Part shown: positions 37,801-44,292 of the stretch, in pieces
Layout: each line of letters starts with the position of its first letter
Numbering within the stretch: the stretch's first letter is position 1
Assembly (NCBI RefSeq): GCF_964204645.1
Contig: NC_134026.1
Span: forward strand, 19,548,650 to 19,612,649
Direction: 5' to 3'
Length of the DNA stretch: 64,000 bases
DNA from: Tubulanus polymorphus
Lineage: Eukaryota > Nemertea > Palaeonemertea > Tubulaniformes > Tubulanidae
Made by a program: the position numbers and the translations under genes
Notes under the pieces: model-generated
The model's database searches: none
Told to the model about the DNA's origin: nothing
Seen by the model: only the letters and a program-made list of their open reading frames with translations

Positions 37801-39848
37801 AGCCTCACTTTGCCTTGTTTAAGCATTGTTTAGTATCGAGTGTGGTTTGCGTGCGAACGCAACTATCTATAATAAGGCACGGGCCAAATTTGACTCGGGC
37901 CTGATCCGTGCCAAGTGATGGTCTCTGTGTGATCGCGGCTAATTCTCTTTCGATATACGTACAGAAAAAGAATTGATCGATTGAAATGAAATCGAATTTG
38001 ACTTCTCAAACGTATAGAGTCGTTATATTTGAAACATAGACAAATGAATGATACATACTTGATTCTATGACTGGCTGAATCGACAAATTCAAAATGTAAC
38101 GATTTCGTATATATATTTGTGTTTCGTTGCTGATAACACCTGTTGCGTACTCAAAACGGAAAGAACATGCAATATTGAATATTCATTGAGATTCAATATT
38201 TGGTTACACGCTTAAAATGATTAACATTTTGTTTATGTAAGTGCGTTTGCCACATGGTCGATAGTAATTTATTCGAAGATATGATGATAGATAGTTTTTT
38301 CTACGTAATGTAGTGCTCGATTTGCAATCATGACTTATAGCCAAAAAAGGCGAACTTAGATTTTCAGTTTCAATCGTAGAAACGGTGCCAGTATACCAAG
38401 ATTAAAGTCTGTTATTGTGTGAACAGTTATTCTTTCAAAGATATGATGATAGATAGTCTTTTGTACATGTAGTGGCCGATTTACAAAAATGATGACTTAT
38501 TCCCAAAAATGCGAACTTACATCTACAGTTCCGACAGTGGAAACGGTTCCATTAAAGACTTAAGTCCGTGATTGGCATTCAATGATCTTAATTTGCATAT
38601 ATTGATTAAAGGAAGGAAATGAGCTTTGTTCTCGGTTTTATCTATGTAACATTCGAGAGAGTGAGCGAACAACCAAAAAGATTTTAGTTTTCAACTATTT
38701 CAACGATGGAGATGGCTCTGTTTTCTTTTTTAGGATATGGACATATTACTCCGAAAACGGCGACAGGACGCGTGGCTACGATTTTCTACGCCTTAATCGG
38801 GATCCCGTTGACGTTACTCTGTCTGGCGAACATAGGCGGACTGATGGCGGATATATTTCGCTTTTTGTACAAGAACGTCTGTTGCGGTTTGTGTTGCGTT
38901 CCGTGCAAGGGCAAAGGCGCCGAGTTCTCCAAACCGAAACACAAACGCAAAAATACGAAACGAGTCGTCAAACAACGGACGGAAACGATCAATAAGAAAA
39001 AGAACAACCCGAAAACGAAGCCCGCAGAAGCGGAAAAAGAGAAAAACAAAAAGATGTTTCGGTTAACGTTTTCGAACAAAAACGGAAAACCGTCGAATAG
39101 CACAACTTCGCCGTCGTTAACGTCTCCCTCACTGTCATCTCAGCCACCCCCTCTTTACTCAACTATCTGTCCACCTTCGCCCACCGTAACTGCCATATCG
39201 TCAAATGACTTGCCGCAATCGCCAGAACCGATTGATACGGTAGAGGGCAGGTTCGACGACTCGCAGGTAGTACCGATTGCCACAACACCGCTCAACGAAA
39301 ATACGGTTACCGTCATAGTCGACGATGACGACCCCGACAATATATTCGAAGAAGCTGACGACGATGACGTCGTCGACGTCGATAGCAGTTCGAAGACTGA
39401 TCCCGACGAAAAAGTGACGGTTCCGATTTCGCTTTGCGTCTTACTAATGGCAGGGTACATATTCAGTGGTGCGATGCTCTTCTCGCTGTGGGAGAAATGG
39501 GACTACTTGGAGGGCTCGTACTTTTGCTTTATAACTCTGAGCACGATTGGTTTCGGCGATTTTGTTCCTGGCGCTAACGTAGATTCCTGGTCCTCACAGG
39601 AGAAGCAGGTTTTGTGTACGATGTATCTTTTGTTCGGTTTAGCATTTATAGCAATGTGTTTCGAATTGATGCAAGAGGAGGTGAGGGCGAAGTTCAGGTG
39701 GTTGGGCAGAAAAATAGGCCTCGTCAGTAAACGAAATAAAAAACTTGCCAATAAAAATAAACGAAAAAGTAGAAAATCAAAAAAGGTGAAATCTGAAGCC
39801 AATTCCGATTCAGAATCAAAGCATTCCGTTAATGTTGATCGCCAATAA
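1384..39848 (+). CDS. Two-pore-domain (K2P/TWK-type) potassium channel, join of 1384-1819 and 38734-39848
   Basis: A K2P background potassium channel of the plasma membrane, expected to set resting potential as a dimer. The joined frame gives 516 residues. Visible in order: cytoplasmic basic/Cys-rich N-terminus (1-28), M1 (about 29-55), an extracellular cap loop with an NWT sequon near residue 94, pore helix and filter TIGYGH (144-149), M2 with the K2P hallmark GIPLTLL, a loop of roughly 200 residues, M3 (about 378-400), second filter TIGFGD (416-421), M4 and a Lys/Arg-rich tail. The M2-M3 loop is very long for a K2P; it has a Lys-rich part, a Pro/Ser-rich part and an Asp/Glu cluster. Vertebrate TRESK also has a long M2-M3 loop, but the core looks like invertebrate TWK channels. 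The start is the first ATG after the acceptor at 1361-1364. The antisense oxidase gene lies in the intron. Family assignment is very secure; the subfamily is not assigned. Confidence 0.93.
2117..2256 (-). repeat. Dispersed 140-bp repeat family 1, copy A
   Basis: In reverse complement it aligns with 20291-20433 and 49240-49375: all share GGGTCA(C/T)TTT near one end, TTTCTATAGCTGCC (A and C) or its variant in the middle, and GTAGATAGGC near the other end. Family type unknown. Confidence 0.6.
3738..3977 (-). pseudogene. LINE reverse-transcriptase C-terminal remnant
   Basis: The minus-strand frame contains GKRAFAYSAPVLWNT followed by IKSSPSIDVFKSKLK, which matches the pattern at the C-terminal end of many non-LTR retrotransposon reverse transcriptases (RAF..AP.LWN.LP, then S...FKS.LK). 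Only the last 80 codons survive; no catalytic motifs are visible next to them. A 5'-truncated, dead copy in the K2P intron. Confidence 0.7.
6505..6580 (-). repeat. tRNA-derived SINE fragment with inverted GATGGCAT arms
   Basis: Minus strand carries CAGGTTCGAATCCCTGCC (B box). AACCTGATGGCAT at 6518 and ATGCCATCAGGTT near 6566 are inverted copies, so part of the head is duplicated in opposite orientation. Confidence 0.5.
6634..7200 (-). pseudogene. LINE 3' end with zinc-knuckle remnant and ATTGA-repeat tail
   Basis: On the minus strand a frame reads QRLCLFCDLNKVDDE, then a stop (TAA at 7101-7099), then HLITHCPCFSHIRN: the C-x2-C ... H-x4-C knuckle near the end of CR1/Jockey-like LINE proteins. 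A 3' UTR follows and ends at 6634-6672 in an imperfect ATTGAATTGA repeat, a typical LINE tail. The in-frame stop shows it is inactive. Confidence 0.7.
7931..8215. mobile_element. MITE family 2 (CAGGGGCGGATC ends), full copy
   Basis: Starts CAGGGGCGGATC and ends TGGATCCACCCCTG, imperfect terminal inverted repeats of a type seen in hAT-derived MITEs. 285 bp, no coding capacity. A clean 8-bp target duplication is not visible. Confidence 0.65.
8216..11138. other. Intron stretch without recognised feature
   Basis: Part of the K2P intron; AT-rich with short TATA runs near 9980-10040. I see no gene or clear repeat copy. Confidence 0.6.
11139..12938. mobile_element. 1.8 kb element (or pair) with about 150-bp terminal inverted repeats
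   Basis: 11139-11294 and 12789-12938 are diverged inverted copies. Both start ATATCGAT-ATTGAATTGAAT, include GACCGGC-TCCAGTCTAG and a TATATTT block, and end at AAAATTTTCGCG-type sequence. The 1.5 kb between shows no long open frame. It may be one foldback element or two oppositely placed repeat tails. Confidence 0.55.
14884..15093. repeat. Tandem duplication, unit about 115 bp
   Basis: 14884-14975 and 14998-15093 share ATCTCACC(A)GAAAAGTGT, CACTGGAAA(A)CGGCGACGAAAA and CGATACGGG. The copies differ by several substitutions and short indels. Confidence 0.75.
15590..15713. repeat. Small inverted-repeat element
   Basis: GTACCGAAAAGCTA at 15590-15603 and TAGCTTTTCGTCGGTAC at 15697-15713 pair as inverted ends around 93 bases. 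Confidence 0.4.
15714..20290. other. Intron stretch, mostly featureless
   Basis: K2P intron. Apart from the TATCG microsatellite at 18520, only short chance frames on both strands are visible; none carries a domain I recognise. Confidence 0.55.
18520..18553. repeat. TATCG-type microsatellite
   Basis: Several copies of ATCGT, with later units degenerate. Confidence 0.8.
20291..20433 (+). repeat. Dispersed 140-bp repeat family 1, copy B
   Basis: Begins TTTCTCCTAATTAGACGGGTCA and ends near GGCGGCCGGCTGG, matching the reverse complement of copy A at both ends. Confidence 0.6.
21972..22004. repeat. (ATCC)n microsatellite
   Basis: About eight perfect ATCC units. Confidence 0.95.
22186..22279. 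mobile_element. Tigger/pogo-like MITE
   Basis: CAGTCAACCAACCCCCGATATACC at the left pairs with GGTATATCGGGGGTGTTTTACT at the right, and both ends are flanked by TA, the target of Tc1/mariner/pogo elements. A third copy of the motif lies at 22312-22334. Confidence 0.55.
23063..23210. mobile_element. MITE family 5 (CCTCGCTTRCCAGGGTTTG), copy 1
   Basis: Left ATCCTCGCTTACCAGGGT, right ACCCTGGTAAGTGAGGGT, 148 bp; GGTCCAATAGACGGCC inside matches the other copies loosely. Confidence 0.65.
23987..24074. mobile_element. MITE family 2, short or partial copy
   Basis: Begins CAGGGGCGGATCCAGGG, identical over the first 12 bases to the copy at 7931, and reaches GCCCCTGG. Internally deleted or truncated. 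Confidence 0.45.
24478..24589. mobile_element. MITE family 3 (GGGTCCAGTTTCA palindrome), copy 1
   Basis: About 110 bp, ends GGGTCCAGTTCCACAGTT and GAAACTGGGTCC, near-palindromic overall with internal GAGTTAACT and ACTCAGAGT motifs. Non-coding. Confidence 0.65.
24623..25348. repeat. Tandem duplication, unit about 360 bp, each with TGACGTCA
   Basis: 24623-24986 and 24991-25348 align along nearly their whole length: CTTTTAA(T/A)AAT, GTTTAGCGGCG, ATTCGTGACGTCAAA, AAAAAAATCACTGAA, GTTGCGGAAGATCT, GCTCGAGCCCT, AATAATTTTCTTGTT, GAGACTCGCAGCATCGTAA. A palindromic CRE-type site is kept in both (24764-24771, 25134-25141). No shared open frame is evident. Confidence 0.85.
26759..26764 (-). terminator. 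Polyadenylation signal AATAAA of the polyamine oxidase gene
   Basis: AATAAA on the minus strand (TTTATT on plus), 108 bases past the TAG stop, giving a short 3' UTR. Confidence 0.6.
26872..28238 (-). CDS. Polyamine oxidase main coding exon
   Basis: Follows the acceptor TTTCAG (28239-28244). The first two bases complete the cysteine codon and the next 454 codons are open to TAG at 26874-26872. The whole catalytic domain sits in this one exon, without internal introns. Confidence 0.95.
26872..28574 (-). CDS. Secreted FAD-dependent polyamine oxidase (flavin amine oxidase family), join of 28574-28517 and 28238-26872
   Basis: Predicted to oxidise spermine/spermidine-type polyamines with FAD, producing hydrogen peroxide, outside the cell or in the secretory pathway. 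The spliced frame gives 474 residues, normal for the family. Residues 1-20 form a signal peptide (short basic start, then an Ile/Leu/Val/Ala core). The FAD dinucleotide-binding motif GAGAAG is at about 37-42, followed by an acidic residue and GGRV. GANWVHG lies at about 83-89. A YTKIF motif places a lysine near 310 at the position of the flavin-contacting lysine of maize PAO. The C-terminal FAD motif reads YFAGEGYS...GYVHGA. SNWP and GYY motifs also match plant apoplastic PAO. Vertebrate PAOX and SMOX lack a signal peptide, so this is a plant-type, secreted paralog. The gene is nested and antisense within the K2P intron. Exact substrate (spermine, spermidine or acetylated forms) cannot be read from the sequence. 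Confidence 0.94.
28517..28613 (-). CDS. Polyamine oxidase exon with start codon and signal peptide
   Basis: On the minus strand the exon follows an acceptor TTTTACAG (28614-28621) and ends at the donor GTAAGT (28516-28511). It has 39 nt of 5' UTR, then ATG at 28574, 19 codons of a hydrophobic signal peptide, and one base of a cysteine codon completed by the next exon (phase 1). Confidence 0.85.
28958..29135 (-). other. Predicted 5' UTR exon of the polyamine oxidase gene
   Basis: A strong donor, AAG followed by GTAAGA, is at 28957-28952 and can pair with the acceptor at 28614-28621. The upstream limit (about 29135) is inferred as some 30 bases downstream of the TATA-like box at 29166-29178. 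No coding potential is needed or seen. Confidence 0.5.
29166..29178 (-). promoter_or_regulatory. TATA-like box of the polyamine oxidase gene
   Basis: Read on the minus strand the site is TTTATTATATATAT, at a fitting distance upstream of the predicted UTR exon and its donor. AT-rich runs are common here, so this rests on position as much as on sequence. Confidence 0.4.
29200..31421. other. Intron stretch upstream of the oxidase gene
   Basis: K2P intron and 5' flank of the antisense oxidase. AAGTTCAAACGGGCCCGC-like sequence occurs twice near 29428 and 29503. No gene recognised. Confidence 0.5.
31422..31636. mobile_element. MITE family 2, variant copy
   Basis: Ends TCGGAGGCGGATCC and AAATCCGCCTCCGG are inverted repeats related to the copy at 7931. 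Confidence 0.55.
31637..34343. other. Intron stretch without recognised gene
   Basis: K2P intron. One open minus-strand frame (about 34117-33728) is discussed under rejected items; nothing else stands out. Confidence 0.5.
34344..34440 (-). repeat. tRNA-derived SINE head
   Basis: On minus it has CGTGGCCGAGT (A-box-like) and AGGTTCGAATCCTTG (B box). It shares GGATTCGAACCTGATGGCATCG with 6510-6531. Confidence 0.6.
34554..34660. mobile_element. MITE family 3, copy 2
   Basis: GGGCCCAGTTTCACAAAACG at one end and TTATGAAACTAGGTCC at the other; GAGAGTTAACCG inside. Confidence 0.65.
34690..34880 (+). repeat. tRNA-derived SINE, opposite orientation to 34344
   Basis: Plus strand contains CCGTGGCGAGTC then CAGGTTCGAATCCTACC, the same head as the neighbour at 34344-34440 but inverted. 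The two heads flank a family-3 MITE. Confidence 0.55.
35421..35456. repeat. Short perfect hairpin
   Basis: AAATGAAACCAC, 12-base spacer, GTGGTTTCATTT. No transcript evidence. Confidence 0.6.
37620..37941. mobile_element. MITE family 4 (AGCYGCGATCACAC ends), copy A
   Basis: Contains GGGTGCCAAATGGGCCCG, GCACGGGCCAAATTTGACTCG and ends TCTGTGTGATCGCGGCTA. The left end is decayed. Shares its interior with the copies at 44040 and 51542. Confidence 0.6.
38268..38584. repeat. Tandem duplication, unit about 158 bp, just before the K2P terminal exon
   Basis: Both units contain AAGATATGATGATAGATAGT, GTAGTG(C/G), ATGACTTAT, GCGAACTTA and GGAAACGGT-type sequence, with scattered changes. The second ends 150 bases before the acceptor at 38733. 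Confidence 0.8.
38734..39848 (+). CDS. K2P channel terminal coding exon
   Basis: The exon starts after a pyrimidine tract ending TTTTTTAG at 38733. Its first two bases complete the glycine codon left open at 1819, restoring T-I-G-Y-G-H. It encodes M2, the long charged cytoplasmic loop, M3, pore 2 (TIGFGD), M4 and the basic C-terminus, ending with TAA at 39846-39848. No later intron is needed. Confidence 0.95.
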
Positions 39849-42800
39849 CGAACTTGCAAGACAAATTGCGTTCTTACTATATTCACGTTCCCGTTGAACC
39901 TTTTTTTTTAAATTCGAATGGAAAAACTACATTCATATTACTGTTTGTGATCTCTCATTCCGACCAGTTCTTTTTCGGCGTTCTCTTACCACACGAATAA
40001 TGATGCAGACGCATTTATAATGATGTGACGTGTAAACGTTTTGCATAATTGATTTTCGAATTTTAAATTTGCTCAAAATCGTTGTGTACAAAATAGTAGA
40101 AGATTCGAAAGCGCCGAGACGTCTTTCACTATAGCCTTCCTTATATGATAAATACATGTATGTTTTATGCGAAATCGTTTGTTAGTACGAGCCTTACATG
40201 ACAAAACGGTACAATATATGGTAATGTCTGTATAGTTAATTAAGTAATATCTTTGCATAATGACCTATGTGTATAATATATATATATATATATATACCAC
40301 GCGTTTCGTATATGAATCGTGACGTTTTGACAAACTGCGTCCCAGATTTTATGACTGGGTTTGCTTTTCTTCGTGATATATTCGCAGAAAATGTGGGGCC
40401 AGTTGCCAGTTGGGTAGAGTTATCCAGTGGATATAGTGACAATTAGACATTCGTTGTTACTATTTATGCGCCGGTTATCTTTAACCAACTTTTGAGCAAC
40501 CGACCCTTGAACTATCTGAAATAGTATGTATCCGTAATATGTGATTATTTTGGGAGAGGACAGGATCGCCTGCCTGTGCGGTGAGATTGTTAGTAACATT
40601 ATGTCGACTGGCAATTGGTAGCCTCATAACCTGGACTTCGCTGTTTCGCCTTTCGTTGTGTATTGTAATCCCCATTGCCTCTGTTTCGTTTATACGGGTC
40701 CTATAACTGTATACCTTCAAAGAGTACTATAAACACAAAACGAATAGTCGACGTAATCGACGTCGTTTGGTCATTCAACCAGAGTTTTTTTTCAAAGTTT
40801 TGATTTGCGCGTATGCAATTTCGTTATGATTTTTCACGCTACTTTTGTAATCGATATTATGAAGATTTTTTCTTTTATTCATCAATGGATGTTGGAAGAT
40901 TTCATCACATCAATACGTTATATGCAATTGTTGAATTAGTCGATAATCTGTGATAATGTTGTGTTGATAAGCAAGTACGACATTTTTGCGTAGAATCAAG
41001 AACCTTCCACTACAACGATTTTACTAGTAAGCCTTTATAATGATGATGTTTTTGAATAATGATAAAATCAAATTACCTCTCCTCAAGCCAAACAATGTAA
41101 GCCAGAAAAATAATTTAGCTTTCAACTTATTTAAGTCAAATTATGTATTTTGTGCTGTGATTTCGTAGTGTTTTTGATATTAGTGTCCTTTATTTCATTG
41201 GTTTGTGGCGTGTGCATTATTCGATATCATATACGTTATAATTGTAATGATGTTTATATAGAAGGATGGTCGAAATTCTACGGACCATAGACTCCGCTCC
41301 GATATCTCGCTAACTCGGGAACCGCTGACGTCTGCGAATTTGACGTCTTCTTTGGAAAGTTTTTTATTTCCTTGGTCGTTTAAACTCGTTGAAACATTTA
41401 CGATTTCTAAGATACGGAGTACTTTGGGCCATTCTTCTAGCATCAATTATGCATCTTATGTTGATTTCACGAAGGTGATTTTATTTGTGTCGATTAGCTA
41501 GAGTAGAACGATTCCGTAGATATTTGTTAATTGTCAGTCCTGATTATGTTCAGTAGCACATGTGTAGTTCCTTGTTTTGTGGTGAATTACCATGTGAGTT
41601 TGTCTTTGAAAGATCGGTTACATGATATAGGTGTGTACATCTTGCGCAAGATGACCCGATAGTAGCTCTTTCAAAGAGCTAGGGATGCACGCCGGTGCCA
41701 GGGCAAAATTGCTGAATGCTTTCTCTCGAGTCGTGCGGTGCTATATACTGCGTCCCTGCGTTCATCGTGTCCCTGCGTTCATCGTGCTTTTATGGTATCA
41801 TCAAACAGACGGATACCCAGTGCCGCATCCTTCCCGGTGGTGCTCTAGGGCGATTCGAACACATCAGTCGGTCTTTTCGTTAGTAATGTTCACGCGGACA
41901 CGCCGGGGGTAAATTGGTGCGTAGGGAGATAACGAATTCGGAGATAATCAACGTGTTGTACGCGCTTCCCATTCCGTTTGGCAGATTCAGCTGTTCAACG
42001 TCGTGAATAGTTCTTTGGCTTCCCGCGTGTGCTCGATATTTTTGTGCGTGTTTCGCATTACGAGACTGTAACAAGAGAGTCCGTAATACGAAGTATCCTT
42101 GATATGCGCCATCGTGTTCTCAATAATTATCACCTTTCCTCTGCCATTCCTCAAGATGATCGTATCAACGAAAATGATACTACGCGATAGCGGTTATCTT
42201 ACCGCGCGGTACCTACCCGTTTATTGGCCGTTTTGCTTTCCACGCGGTAAAGCTTCCGTCGCGCCATGGGATCGAAAAATGGAAAAGTCAGACTCCATAA
42301 TATGCCAGTCCGACAACGATTGGATTATTAGATTTGGAAATGCGACACTCGAGGCAAACAAGTAAGTGGCGATACTTGAAATACATCAAAAGATTTATAG
42401 TAAATAATAAGAAAATAATTCAATTAATTTGAAATTGCTGTTTTAATGGTAAATTTCCATTATAATATAAGTATTCCAGAAAGAGCAATTCTATAAGTTA
42501 AAATTACAAATTTACGTATGCGCAAAAGCTAAACCGTTGATCCATAAGAAATTGTTTTTAAGTGAGCAATTTTGCATTTTTTCAGGAGGGCTGGTTAAAA
42601 TAATCGAATCGTGCGTCGCCCCCGATCTATATATACGCCCCCGTTCATTGTGATGCGTTTCTAGCGATTTATCAATTGTTCATTATTTTTGGTTCGTTGT
42701 CTTTTATGGGGGTTGTTCGTGTGTCCGAGGACGTATGGATACCATTACGCCATAGGCTTATCACACCGGTGAGAACACGGCGTTAAATCCTCCTCTACGT

Positions 42801-42913
42801 AAAAAGTTACGAATATGGTTTAAATCCTTAACCGCTATATTTTGATATTGGCTTGACCCTCGAAAATCCGTTAGATTTAAAAAGAAGAAAACATTTACTC
42901 GAGATTGAGATAC
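39849..42913. other. 3' flank and probable 3' UTR of the K2P gene
   Basis: AT-rich, with T-runs as often seen in 3' UTRs, but no AATAAA close to the stop that I could assign. A (TA)n stretch is at 40278-40296 and palindromes at 41602-41680. Confidence 0.45.
41602..41680. repeat. Cluster of palindromes
   Basis: CATCTTGCGCAAGATG (41638-41653) is a perfect 16-bp palindrome; AGCTCTTTCAAAGAGCT (41664-41680) is a second; TCTTTGAAAGATCGG at 41602 pairs with CCGAT...CTCTTTCAAAGA downstream. Confidence 0.65.
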
Positions 42914-43024
42914 GGAACCCCAGTTCCATAGTCGTTAATAAGTTCGACTCCGGTATTGAAATTAGTTGAATATTTTTGACTGGATAAAAAGTCGAATCTT
43001 AACTCGGAACTGTGGAACTGAGAG
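42914..43024. mobile_element. MITE family 3, copy 3
   Basis: Ends GGAACCCCAGTTCCATAG and CGGAACTGTGGAACTGAGAG. Confidence 0.6.
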
Positions 43025-43335
43025 TCAAGTATAAAACGTACCATAATGGCCCCGATCCTGGACAAGATAACTCAAATCTTTTTTTTAAGACGGACTAATT
43101 ATTTTAACGTATCGTTTCCCAATACAAAATATATATCCAACAGCAAAGACTACCAGAAACTTAAGAAAATAATCTTTAATTATGTTTAAAGAACGGATTC
43201 TAAGGTAAGTGTTCATAAATTCATGAAACTTGACGTTAGTTTAATCGAAAGTCAATGCAATAGATAGGCCTCGGCATAGTCCGGGATTTCTGCTGAACAC
43301 CTGAGGATGAGAGAAACAAAGTACGTTTATGCACG

Positions 43336-43439
43336 GGAACCAGTTTCATTTTTTTTTAGTTAAAATAAGAGTTCGTTTACAATCTGTTGACTTCAGAGTC
43401 AAATCATAAATCTCACGACTAGTGAAACTGGATCCTGTG
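43336..43439. mobile_element. MITE family 3, copy 4
   Basis: Ends GGGAACCAGTTTCATT and AGTGAAACTGGATCC. Lies only 310 bases from copy 3. Confidence 0.6.
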
Positions 43440-44039
43440 TATTTTGCGGGGTTGCTGATTAATTGTGATAATAATACGAAATGTAAATATCAAAATACAT
43501 ATGTACACATGTACTGAATGCGTTATCATAACTAGTTTTTTAAATGTGATAGTTATTACTGAAGAGAATTATTGAAACCACCGCGTTGAACAATGTTGTA
43601 GGTGTAAATTTCGAATGATATATGCGCATAGTTTGTAGGCTCACGACGAGTAAACGTATACGGATATCAATGTCGCTTTTGAAAATCGTTTGCAGAGTGT
43701 CAAGGCCGAGGAATCTGCCTTCATTTTTCATAACCTCGTCGAGAAAAATATTCGAACATATTCACACGTTCAGTCACGTTCAGAAAACTACGGCGGACGA
43801 CTTTTGTTTTTAAAGACCGTTAGTTTAGGAAAAATTCAATCAAAAAACGTTTTCTTCTTGCGTGTATGCGTTGCAACAAATCGCCATTTGAAATTAATCC
43901 ATTTGTTCTTTTCATAATTGCTACTATACGCGTAATGACAAATCCATACGGAAAAAATATCAATTCTACCGATTTAAGATCGGGCTTTTACTTAATCAAG
44001 GGTATCGGAATTGCTTAACCCTTGCTTAACTCCACATAA

Positions 44040-44292
44040 ACCGTGATCACACGAGCGTTTTTTGGAGCAACTGTTCACACGCGGGTGCCAAATAGGGTCC
44101 GTGCCTGTTTGGCCCGACCAGATACGTCGAACCAGGGCAAACGATTGGATTGCAACTGGTTCTTTAGTATCAAGTGAGTGGTTTACGTGTGAACGTGCTC
44201 TCGAATTAGAGCACGGGCCTAATTTGACTCGGGCCAGCCCCGATCCGTACTAATTTGGCCCGGGTCAAATCGTCTCCGTGTGATCGCAGCTA
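44040..44292. mobile_element. MITE family 4, copy B
   Basis: Left end CCGTGATCACACGAGCG, right end TCCGTGTGATCGCAGCTA; interior GGGTGCCAAATAGGGTCCG and GCACGGGCCTAATTTGACTCG match copy A. Confidence 0.7.

Larger units (their letters stand above)
1820..38733 (+). other. 36.9 kb phase-1 intron of the K2P gene
   Basis: Bounded by GTAAGT and TTTTAG. The donor interrupts the first GYG codon of pore 1, a position I recall as a conserved intron site in animal K2P genes (family knowledge, not checked here). The intron contains a complete antisense gene (polyamine oxidase, 26759-29178), two LINE remnants, a 1.8 kb inverted-repeat element, three tandem duplications and many short repeats listed separately. 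Confidence 0.9.

Noticed and set aside
42099-42365. Plus-strand frame of 88 codons ending near a GTAAGT
   Set aside because: No recognisable domain, no convincing acceptor or partner exons. Probably chance.
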